This document shows, piece by piece, positions 1 through 10,146 of a stretch of DNA of 64,000 bases. Position 1 is the stretch's first letter, and each line of letters opens with the position of its first letter. A program made the position numbers and the translations under genes. The notes below the pieces were generated by a model that saw only the letters and a list, made by a program, of their open reading frames with translations, ran no database searches and had not been told where the DNA came from. Origin of the DNA: Panagrolaimus kolymaensis (taxonomy: Eukaryota > Nematoda > Chromadorea > Rhabditida > Panagrolaimidae); NCBI GenBank assembly GCA_028622995.1, contig JAJQJQ010000007.1, forward strand, positions 1,426,001-1,490,000, in the 5' to 3' direction.

Positions 1-624
1 ATAGACAAGCATCGATGAGACCAATATGAAATGTAAAGTTGTAAAAAGAATTGTAATCAATTCAACGACCATTTTTGAGTAAAAGTAAAAATTCGTTTGC
101 AATCAGTCAGAGAGAAGAGAAGTTCGTGAAAACACAATTATCAGAAGTGCTTATTGATGAATGAAAAATCGAAGAAATCATATTGAAGAGAAGTGGATAA
201 AAAATTTGAATAAAATTCGTAATGCGAATGTAAAAAATGTTGTATCAAAGAAATATCGAGAACACAAAAAAAAATTTACCTATTTTCAAAGCCTCTCTTT
301 TTCTCATTCTCTGACACGGAAAACAAAAATTCCGCCAAAAAAAATTCTTTCACCGCTTTCGCTCTCTTTTTTTTTACTTTGCTGCTTCTTCTTATTCTCT
401 CTTTAATTTTACCCCATTTCTTTCTTTAACATCCATCATACAACTTTTTCGTTTATCTTTTATTGTAAATTCCAACACGATAATAAGTTTAAAAAAAGAT
501 TAATATAAATAAAGCATTTAAAAGAAGCATCGATGAATTATTTTTCGTTGAACATTTGTTACGTGTAATCATTTATTAATTTTTCAGGCATTTACGTGAT
601 ATCTGTATAAGCTTGATTTAAAAA
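1..624. other. Gene-free left edge / exportin upstream region
   Basis: I see no convincing gene here. The stretch is A/T-rich with pyrimidine runs. An acceptor-like TTTTTCAG ends at 587, 37 bp before the exportin-like start codon, and is a plausible spliced-leader trans-splice site. The short open frame at 161-406 is Lys- and Phe/Ser-rich low-complexity translation and is not supported as a gene. Confidence 0.6.
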
Positions 625-1272
625 ATGGATGATCTGAAGTTCATTGAAGAAGCGAATCAAATGCTTCAAAACCCCGAGAAAAAAGAATTGGATGTCTCTA
701 TGCTGGACCGAGTAAGTTTCTTTTTTTTGAATTGAAGCTGTATGACCAATATAAGCATAAGCATCACCTTATTCATTTGGTTTAATTTTTCCTAATCCTT
801 TCTTCATTTTCAGATAGTGCATCTCATGCATAAAGGTGAAGGAGAAGCTCAGTCTCGTGCTGCATTTGTATTGGCATCATTCAAAGAACGCTCTGATGCT
901 TGGGTTCATGCTGATAGTGTTTTATCGTCTGCACAACTTATTGAAACAAAATATTATGGTTTACAAATATTGCAAGATATGATCTCAACTCGATGGAAGC
1001 GTCTTCCTCGTGACCAAGCAGAAGGAATCAAAGGTTTTATTGTTCAAGCTATTTTAGAAATAACATCACAAGAAGCAAATACTGATAAGCTGTATTTACA
1101 AAAACTTGATTTAGTTCTTGTCCAGGTAAACCATATGCTATTTTAAACATAATTTTAATTACAAAATTTTTAGATTGTCAAAAACGAATGGCCTCGAAAT
1201 TGGCCAACATTTATTTCTGATATCGTTGGTTCATCAGCTGCGATAGTCTCTTCACGTTCCACGTTTCCATAA
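625..1272 (+). pseudogene. xpo-1: Exportin-1 (CRM1) N-terminal fragment, truncated
   Basis: Three exons (625-711, 814-1125, 1174-1272) encode about 165 residues matching only the N-terminal Ran-binding/importin-beta-like end of exportin-1. Diagnostic stretches are KYYGLQILQDMISTRWK and EWPRNWPTFISDIVGSS, which in CRM1 lie in the first HEAT repeats. Full-length CRM1 is about 1,070 residues; this copy keeps about 15%. Similarity stops abruptly after IVGSS near 1237 and the frame then runs through a short unrelated tail (AAIVSSRSTFP) to a stop. Splice junctions are intact and no frameshift is visible, so the break looks recent or results from an assembly join. Exportin-1 normally carries NES cargo out of the nucleus with RanGTP; this fragment lacks the NES groove. 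It converges with, and overlaps, the POT1-like gene on the other strand. Confidence 0.85.
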
Positions 1273-2571
1273 ATGATAGGTTGTTGTTTAAATCTTTGCA
1301 TGAGCTTACTAAAACAACAAATTTTATTAATAAAAAATCATGGGATAAATACACACCATGTTGGATTAACAGTACCATCCCAAACACGAAGTAAACATGA
1401 GTTCATTTTAAATCCAGTATAACAAGATACTACCTAAAAATGTTTTTTCTTGAAATAAATTGTATTCAATGAAAAAACTAACTTGACATAGAACGTTGAA
1501 ATAATTCTTATTTCCTGGTAACATATCTTTTATTTCAATGAAACAATCACGAGCTTTCTTGGGACTTGAAGGGATTCTGTGAAGAGGTGAAGTTCTTATA
1601 GCCGATACAGGCTGTGCATCACCATTTTCTTGAATTGGTTGATCTTCAGGTTCGTTGGCAGGTGCAATAGGTTCTTCCACAAGTGATTTTTCAACAGATT
1701 CTTCAAGAGGCCCGACTGGCTCTTCCACACGTGCAGCAAATTCTTCTACAGATTCTTCAATTGATGCAATTGGCTCGGGCTCGACAATAGTGACAGCAGC
1801 ATTAGAATTAATTCTAACAGCTTTCAAAGGACTTTTAGAACTTGAACGAGTTGATGGACGATGAGGTGTTGTTGGTTCCGCTGTTGAAGCTTCATGATTT
1901 AGATCAAAGTTTACAGCTCTTGATGGTGCAGGAGTATTATGCTTTCTTGGACTTCTTCGAAGTTCTTGAGGTGGAGATTTTGGTATATCTTCTTCTTCAT
2001 GGGATTGCAAAATATCATCAGCTTTTGAAATAAGGTGATTAATCTAAAACATCCTAGATTAGTATATAGCGATATAAAAACTACTTACCATCTCATCATC
2101 TTTTGAAGTATAACTATAGTTAACAGAACTTGCATAAGAAGGTCTGAACTCAGATGTAACCTTTTTTAAAGGAATATCAAAAAGTAAAACCGATGACATA
2201 GTTCCAACTCGTCCACCAAGATAAAAAGTTTCCTGTTGTTTGAAATAATTCTTATGTAAACGATGAAATCGAGCAATTCTTCCAACAACAAATGCACTTT
2301 GAGGAATTTTACCAGGTTGGGTATATGCTGTTACATCAATTGATTCTTCCATAGAATCATCTTTAAGTTTAATTCGATGTTCATCTTGCTCTAAAATCGA
2401 AGAAAATCATTATAAATAAAGAACAACAAAAAAAAAACTCTTACCAACGCCTTGTCGATCATATGAACGTTTTTTAGATATCTCCATGATAAATCCATAA
2501 ACGTTGTATTCTTTCTGTTTGCTTGCTTTTACATCGCTCAATTTAATGTAATTGATGCCTTTAGGAACCAT
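1170..2571 (-). CDS. POT1-like telomere-binding protein, 3'-truncated
   Basis: Exons on the minus strand are 2571-2445, 2390-2089, 2043-1483, 1433-1357 and 1308-1170, all keeping frame. The start MVPKGINYIKL and the segment RIARFHRLHKNYF match the first OB fold of POT1 (human RFHRLK), which grips single-stranded telomeric DNA. A roughly 180-residue Ser/Pro/Glu-rich linker with SPRK and SPLK motifs follows, then the start of the second OB fold (FNVLCQVV and LLRVWDGT; compare human FLLKVWDGT). The last exon leaves POT1 similarity around IYGNVEREETIAA and then reads antisense through exportin sequence to a TAA inside the exportin intron. OB2 and everything beyond it is therefore missing. The family identification is firm from the two OB signatures; whether this is a functional pot gene or a broken copy is open. 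Confidence 0.75.
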
Positions 2572-2889
2572 TTTGAATGTTGGAATAAAAAAGCAAGATA
2601 CAATATTGCTTCTTCAGCAAAAAGAAGGAAATAAATTCAAGTAAACTAAATTTTGGTATATGCTTCTTTTTGCTGGAATGAAATAATAAAAGCAAGCAAC
2701 AACGCAAGCTTTGGAAAATTCACAAACAACTTTGCTGCATTTTTTTGGTAAAATATGCGTTGCGCCAATTTGCGCGATAGCTACATAAATATTTCAAGAA
2801 CTTTCTCAACTTTTTCTTCCATGCTTTTTTTTACCGTGTTTGACTGTTTAGTAATTTTTCAAAGTTTTAGGCTTTATCAACAACCAACT

Positions 2890-3370
2890 ATGTATCATGA
2901 TAATCCAACAAAGAAAATTAATCTCAGCTTTTTTGGTGGTGTTGAAGAAATAACTGGATGCCGGAAAATGCAAATAACGGTTAGCAGTGATATTCGAAAG
3001 ATTACTCAATTCGTCAAATATATGTATGATGAAGTTTTGAAGGATAACCCCAAGCGTGAAGATCTGCTAATGGATGATAAAACCGTGAAGCCTGGAATCC
3101 TTGTTTTACACAACAATAGAGATATCAACTTGTTCACTGTAAGATTTTTTTAGAGTTTCTTTTTATTTATCTTTCTTTTTTTAGCAAGCAGAAGAAGATG
3201 AAGCTGATGCTGAAAGCGATAGCGAAGATCAATTTCGCTTTAATGAAGCCTTTGGAATTGGTCAAACAACTTTGAGTGCAAAACCTCAACCAACAGAACC
3301 GAAAAAAGAAAAGCTGAGAATTGAAGCAAATGATGAAATTACGTTTTTATCAATTATTCACGGTGGTTAA
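2890..3370 (+). CDS. urm-1: URM1-like ubiquitin-related modifier with acidic insert
   Basis: Exons 2890-3138 and 3185-3370 encode 144 residues. The protein has the beta-grasp pattern of URM1: NLSFFGG near the N-terminus, KPGILVLHNNRD in the middle, and the invariant C-terminal ITFLSIIHGG (human FISTLHGG). URM1 is the sulfur carrier for 2-thiolation of tRNA wobble uridines and a stress-linked protein modifier; the terminal Gly-Gly is adenylated and thiocarboxylated by the MOCS3/UBA4 enzyme. Usual length is about 100 residues. Here some 40-45 residues, rich in Glu/Asp and then Lys/Pro, sit between NLFT and LRIEANDEI, just after the exon junction. An acceptor-like TTTTAG at 2870 lies 20 bp before the ATG. 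The gene is divergent from POT1-like (319 bp apart) and is followed 128 bp on by the BAR gene, an operon-like spacing. Confidence 0.85.
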
Positions 3371-3497
3371 GCTTACTGGATAATGTAATTATTTGTTTAT
3401 TTTTGTTTCTTGTTTTGTTAAAATTTGCATAAATATGTGTTCACTCTTTTGAAGTTTTTCGTTTAATATTTATTTCGTTAACTTTTTGCGTTTGAAA

Positions 3498-4867
3498 ATG
3501 AGTGAATCGTCTTCCGACAAATTAAAGAAAGGTTCAAGAGGTGATGCAGCAACAGATGTGATCGGTGGTGGTGATGCTGCAACAGATGGTAAAACAACGA
3601 GTCCAAGAACATCAGAAAAAAAGAAAAAAAGAAGCAATTTGTTCCTGCGAGTTGGAGAAAAGGTTGGCGTTGTCGAAAAAACAAACATTGCTCCTGAATT
3701 TATGACAGAAATAGAAAAATATTTCAAATATTACGATGTTGCTGATAATCTTGTGGATGGTATTGAAGGAGTATTACAACAAAATCCTCAAGTTCTTGTT
3801 TCAAGCAAAATTGAAGCTCCAGAAAAGCAAGATCCATATGAAGAAGTTTCAAGAAGTGCTCGAGCAATTCAACAAATGTATCAACATGAACCTCAAACAT
3901 TTAAAGTTCTTGGATATATGGCTGATTGCTTTCGACTACTTGGTACCATGCAACGTGATGTGCAATTAACGGGTGAATTTCTTTTTTGTTTAAACATGTA
4001 TGATAATGTTGATTACCGTATCATATTTCAGGTCGTCGAACCATTCGTAAACTTCGCCGATTTGTTTCTAAAGATCATGTTCAAATGCTTGATGATCAAG
4101 AAAAACTTATGATTTCAATCGATGTTATGGATTCTGCTAGACATGATGTAACTTTTTATTGACAATGTTTACTATTAATGAAGCTTTATTTTTTTTTTCA
4201 GTTAAAACAAACTAAAACATCTGATGAAGTTGAGCATTTTGGTAAACTTTATGAAGGAGCTGTTCATGAATTTGATGTTCAAGCAGCTAAAGTTGAAGCA
4301 TTTACTTTGATTTTACCTTCAAATAAAATATGGCATCATCGAGAAATTTACGAGGTAAGAATTTTTGGACAAACTCCATCGATTGAAGCTATATATACGC
4401 TCCATTTTTTTTCATGTATTTTTTAACCTTAACTTAAGCTACAAAAAATTGATTCGCTAGATGATGAGTCATTTCCTACTTTAATTTTCTATTTTTGGTC
4501 ATACTCAATTGCAAATGATGTAACATTTTTTGTGCCTTTTATGTTACTAAAATATGATTGTTATGTCAATGTTTTTGCTGGCCTTACATTTCATTTCTCT
4601 TTCCTTTGTATATTGGTTTTAGTCTCAGTGAACCATACTAGCATTTTTAAAATCTTGTTATTACATTAACCATTATCTTTGAAAATTGTAAAGGAAATAA
4701 TAATTTTGTGTTTTTTTTTTCAGTTGTTTGATCTTCTTGGCAAACATCATCGTGCTATAGTAACAACTTTGGATGTTCATCTTGCTTCTGCTCTTCCACT
4801 TATACCATCAGAATTTGTTCAAAAGCCATCAAAAGGTATTCAATTTCCAACCATGCGAAAGAAATAA
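3498..4867 (+). CDS. BAR-domain membrane-curvature protein
   Basis: Exons 3498-3972, 4032-4147, 4202-4354 and 4724-4867 encode 295 residues. After a 45-residue low-complexity leader (Gly/Asp/Thr then a Lys-rich stretch), the segment from about residue 46, with EKVGVVEKT and EIEKYF, resembles the helix-0/helix-1 entry of endophilin- and amphiphysin-type BAR domains. Long charged helices follow, including an EVEHFGKLYEGAVHEFD segment, to about residue 285. I see no SH3 domain after it. BAR dimers bind and bend membranes. The start is the ATG at 3498; the upstream in-frame codons begin at TTG. Intron 3 is long for this locus (369 bp). I do not recognise an exact orthologue. AATAAA at 4924-4929 is a likely poly(A) signal. 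Confidence 0.65.
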
Positions 4868-7800
4868 ATGATTGATGTTTTAATTATGTATTTATAGGAT
4901 TTTGTATGTATGTTTTAATTTCCAATAAAATAAGGTTTCATTTTTTTTCGTTTGCTATTTTCTTATTTGATTTGGTATCTGTTTTTTACACTAACAAATG
5001 TTGTTGTTGTTCTCTGGACTTTTTTCTTTATTTTTTTTCTGCATTGTTGTTTTTTGGACTTTGTTAGAGAAAAAAGCGGGGAAATACTCGAAACCGAGAA
5101 AGCTATTTTTTTATTTAGTTCGTTCATTCAAGGTGTGGTAAATAAGAAGGAATCGAAGAAAAAAGGAATGACTGATCTTCGAGCAACTAAAACGAATCAA
5201 GGGTGCACGTGTTTACGATGTGAGCATTGAAGCACGGAAACTCCACCATTCTCTCCTTCGTTGTTTGTGTATGCTTACTTTTAAAGTGCCTCAATATTTT
5301 TTTAGTTGCACGAGATAAAAAGCTCTTCCTTTGTCACAATGAAAGCCAATTGTTGGTTGCTTTTGCAGCAACAACAAAAAATGGTGCAAAAAAAGAAATG
5401 ATTATATTATTCTGCAAAAACAGAAAAAGAGAGACAAAAATGGACGTTTCTTTGCAATGAAGTAATAAAAATATTTGCTTGCTACTTTTTACATAAATAA
5501 ACGGTAGAAAAGAAGAAAGATTGAAGAATCTATATTCTTCTTCTTTTGATTATTGTTACCACAGATTTTTGAACATTTAAAAAATATGGATCATCGAAAA
5601 CAACATGTTTGAAGCAAACATAAAAACTCAACAAATTTACAAAAACTTTGTCATTTTGTTCAAACTTGTGAATCGCAAATTACGGAGAGGTGTCGATATT
5701 TATTAGGAAGTTTCTTCAGTCTTTTATAAAATACATACATGTCCAAGGATAATCAACTAAAATTGGTCTTATTTGATCTTTCATTCATTAATTAGGCCTA
5801 GGATATTTTTATCTTTTTTTCCTGCAAAAAAGACCATCAAAAGTCCATCATCAAGGTTGTTGTTTTCGATAGTCATGATGGTCGTCGAAAGATCAAGACA
5901 TCATTTCAATGAAATTAGGGCGAACATACACACACACACATAGACATATTTTCGGCATCGCCAGTCATCATTCCATTTTCTTTCTTTTTTTTCGCTCGCT
6001 ATCATATATATTTTCGCACGTGAATTGTTTTTGCAAATCATCGCCCGGGCAGGTTTGCTCTTCTTCTTTGCGCTATTTTTTAGTGGTCTTTTATTAAAGC
6101 CCAAACCACTGCATTTATTTTTCACTGCCGCATCCGCCTGCACACCGCGCCATCCATCCATTTTTTTTTCTTCATCGTCAAATGACATTTTGTCGTGGAC
6201 GAGACACGAAAAATAAAACAAAAACGACGTGATATGGAGAATAAAAGATGGAAAAGGGCTATCTATCGAAGCAGCGAATTCTTTGTGATGATCAAATACA
6301 CTCTAACCCACTGCTGCTGCCTGATGCTTTGGAAGAAGAAGTCATTCGGTGGTGGTTATTTGTTGACGTCCACTTTTTTTTGAACACAAACAACATATAC
6401 ACTTGAATAATTTTATTTTTTCTCATTTTGCATGTCTTTCATTCATTCTCACCTTTTATCGTTTGCCCCGTTTATTTGAAGAAAGACAATCACAGCCCAA
6501 TCATGTACGCACATTTCCTTTTTTTGCTTTGACATTTTTGACTATCATCTGGTTGAAAGAGAGATTGCACAAATGGATGAGAGGATGAAAAAGAAGAAAA
6601 TGGATGGAGATGGAAGTAGGGAGAAGGAATGGCGCGGTGTGCAGCACAAGAAAACTTGTGCTGCACGCGCAAATGGGCGGATCTTCGCCTCTATTCATTT
6701 CTTTTCTCTGCATTTGCTTTCCAGTCCTTGCTGAGGGCGACTTGGGTTCATTCTTCCAATGTATGGCTCCTGAGTGCGGTCGTGTTCGGCTTTCCTCTCG
6801 CTACTTTTTTTTCGTTTCTCTACTTTTACTCTTTTTCTCCCTCTATGTCTCTTTTCGAACAATTGAACTCTGACGTATTAGCTCTCTTTCCCTGAAGCGG
6901 GCGATCAGCCAAAAAAATAAAAAATGATGGAATGATATTTTGTAAATGTTTAAAAATAGGCTGATTTCTTTTAAACTAACCTTTTTCAACAGGTCTAATA
7001 TTAGACCCGTCTTCTTTCCAATCCAATTGTTTGCCTATCAATCACTGACTCTCGTTAAAATATAACGCCATTTATGTTGTTCGCGCGATCATTTTTCTCA
7101 ATTTATCATAGTCGATCCTTGCTTGCTTCGCATTCATCTTTGATCATCTAAATGCATTTTTCGAAGAAAAAAAGAAAAATGATTTTTATCTTCCAAAATT
7201 GGGATTCCCCAAAACGGTTTCTTCCATAACTCTTTTTCTCGCTTCATTCAAAAAAAGAATGAAAGAATGATTAATCTGTCAATGTTGACTAAAACGATAA
7301 ACAACTGGAGAAAAAGTCCTTGATGGACGTAAATTGTTTCCTTGAGTCCTTCATCGTCTTCTTCCTTTATCTCTTCTTCTTTAATGAAGTCAGCAGACAC
7401 AGGGCGCGCATTTCCACCTAACTAGCTTGTATCCCTCCTGATCAAAAGAAGTCATGTGAGATGTTTTTGGGGAAGAATGACTGCTGCTCCTCTTTTTAGT
7501 CTTTTTTGCAAACTTTTTTCCTTCAAAAAATAAACAACTTTGTTGTTTTCTTTTTTTCCATAAAGAATACGCTGTTGCCAAGTCGGTCGTCCTAAAAATG
7601 AATGACGATGATGATGGAGCTGAGCTGTCATGAGTCTTTTTTGGGAAAAAAAAAGTGCGTTTGTTCAATTGTTTTTTTTTGTGATAAAAAAAAGTTTTAA
7701 ATATTTTTGGTTTTAACAAAAAAAATTGCATGTATGTGAGGACATAAAAGCAGAAAAGAGCAATGAAACAATAAAATAAGGGCGCCGGTTTGGCAATGTT

Positions 7801-10146
7801 ACGTTCGAGGAAGAAGAAGGATTGATCACCATCAACTCACTTCTTCTTTTTCTTCTTGCACTCCATTGGCTGCTGATGTCTTTTGATCATTTGAAACGAT
7901 GAAAACAAAAGATCATGAAATAAATGAAGAATTTTTTGTTTCTTCTATTTCATTTGTTTCAGTTCGCTTGAACTTATGTGCACTCGAATGCTCTTATTAC
8001 ACCCAACAATAAAATAAATAGATTAAAGGCATTTTTACTTTCACACAAACCAACAGGAAGTCAGTCATTCATTCATTTATTCATTGATAATCAGTCATTT
8101 TTATATTTTAAACTTTCTTTCATCTGATTATTTCAAAAAGTTAATGTCCTGTCTTTCAACTTTGTAGTTTTTCTTCGTATCAAAACTAAAACTAAAAATT
8201 ATAATATTAAATAAAATTTTATACTTAAATTTTTTCCTTCTGTCTGATATGTGCTTTTTCGTAGCCAAACTAAATTTATTATTTAGAAAGTCTTGCACAG
8301 ACACATTATTTTATGTGGCTTCCCCCATTTTTTTCTTCTTCAAAAAAAAGTTGACGAAAAAAAGGACATGTGCTTTTATTGTGTACTTAAAAATTTATTT
8401 TAACCGCTCATGAGCTCAAATGTTCAACAACATCAGCACCACTAGCAGCAGCATCAGCAGCAGAAACAAAGAGGCATACGTCGTCGCTGGGGGCGAACTA
8501 GCAACCACCAACTAACTAAAGATTTTAATTTCCAGCTGCATCAACATTTTAGCGCACAAAAAAATAGAGGGTTTTCCTGTCGCCTTTTTGTCCCCATTTT
8601 TATTCATTTTGTTTTTTTCACGTAAACATACACAACAAATTCTCCTTGAGCGGCCTTATTAGAAACAAGGTTGATTTCCATCTTTCTCTCTTTCTTGGTT
8701 TTCATTTTGACAAATTTTAAAAGAAAATGTTTTAAAAAACAAGAGAGTCTAGACTTCATCATTGTTTCCATCATTTACGACGACGCAAAAAAAAAAATGA
8801 GGGACTCCCTTTTTTCACATGCATAGTTTGTTGTTTGTCCACTTGTTGCGTTGTTAATGCTGTATACGCTGAAGCACTAGTACCAAATATTCATCGTTTT
8901 TGTTTGCTTGTTACGGATTCTATATTAATTTTGTGTCAAAGAAGTGAAAAAAGAGGTTCTTTTTTTGTCAACATTTTTTCTCCACGTATTTTGTTTTTTT
9001 CATTTTCACCTTTTTTGTAGCCTAAGTTGAAACCACGAGGTTAATGTTTCTATCTAAAATAAGCCCATTCGTTGTCAACACAATGCGGCCACCAATCACA
9101 TCAGCACCAAAAGAACTTGGACTGGCTTTCCGCCAAATTTCACATTCTTTAACAAAAAAAACCTTTACCTTTCTTTTCAACTCTATGGTGGAATCCCATT
9201 TTTAGAATGAATTAATCCTTTCCCACTTTTTCCTCCCTCTATCTTTTACTATTCTTCCAAAAACAACAAAATATTTAAATCCGCTTTATGTTTTTTTCAT
9301 CTTCTGTCAAAAATATTTTGTCGGTAATTTTTTGCTTCTTTTTTTTACCTTGTGTGTTGTTTTTAATTCATCAAATTCCCTTAGGGTGCGTATCTCTCCA
9401 TATAACGACGACGTTTTTAGCGCACGCGTCCTTTAAGTTTCCATTTTTAGAATCCTAAAAAAAGAGTTTATGAGTTTATGCCCAAAAAACTTCTCTCTAT
9501 CTATCTTTTTTTTTATTTTGATTGATGATCCAAAAATTTTTTTAACGTGTGTTTACAAATCAACACAATTTTAATATCAACCGAAGAAGAGGAATGAATG
9601 TTGATGCTGTCTGTAGGCGGGAATTAAACCAGTTTGCGTTCATGTGCCCTCTCTCTCCATACGCGGTATGAATTTAAAGTCCGGACCGCTTCCATTTTTA
9701 TATCGCGGCGTTTGCTTTTTAAAAATTACATTTTTCTCTCTCTCGCTCTCATTGTTTCTCTATCCTTCCTTCTTTGTAATGTTCATTTGTACTGAAACAT
9801 TTCATAATAAATAATAGTTTGCCGCTATCTCCGACTTTATGCTGCTGCAACAACACGTTGCTTTTCTCAATCTAATTTTTTTTTATCATTATTTGAAACA
9901 TAAATGTAAAGTACAATGATGATGATGACAGGAAGCGAAAATAGAAGAGAGACAATGCAAAATGTATTGACAGAGAAAATGAAAACAATAGTACGCGGTT
10001 TTTACGCGATGATTCTTTCCCCTCTTGCTAGAGCTTTGATGTTCATTGATCTACCATTGGACATTCTTATCATTGTTAATTTTTAGATAAACCCAAACTT
10101 CCATATTTATTTTTAAAAGCGTGCTAAATTTTATTTCTTAGTAAAA
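4868..10146. other. 5.3-kb gene-poor tract upstream of daf-12-like gene
   Basis: No exon with supporting splice sites or recognisable protein was found. The tract contains pyrimidine-rich runs, a CACGTG E-box at about 6017, a short AC dinucleotide run near 5928-5940, a perfect hairpin at 6632-6670, a CAG/CAC-rich patch near 8430-8470, and a repeated TCTCTCCATA motif at 9393 and 9652 amid unusual CpG-containing clusters. Position suggests long-range promoter or enhancer DNA for the nuclear receptor downstream. Small open frames here are low-complexity Phe/Ser/Lys translations. Confidence 0.6.
6632..6670. repeat. Perfect inverted repeat / hairpin
   Basis: GTGCAGCACAAG (6639-6650) is followed by the loop AAAA and the exact reverse complement CTTGTGCTGCAC (6655-6666). 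A further GCGC pair (6632-6635 with 6667-6670) extends the stem across a three-base bulge. It could be a structured RNA or a palindromic protein-binding site. The loop is too short for an ordinary miRNA precursor. Confidence 0.7.

Noticed and set aside
161..406. 81-codon open frame on the plus strand at the left edge
   Set aside because: Lys-rich then Phe/Ser/Leu-rich composition follows from A- and T-runs; no domain, no splice partner.
5901..6221. 106-codon minus-strand frame
   Set aside because: Overlaps AC-repeat and pyrimidine runs; Lys/Cys/Val low-complexity translation with no family resemblance.
7390..7731. 113-codon minus-strand frame
   Set aside because: Phe/Lys/Ser-rich translation of homopolymer-rich DNA; no start or splice context.
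8412..8512. Short frame over the CAG/CAC-rich patch, considered as an alternative first exon of the receptor gene
   Set aside because: It reaches a stop after about 31 codons with no donor site before it, so it cannot be joined to the known exons.
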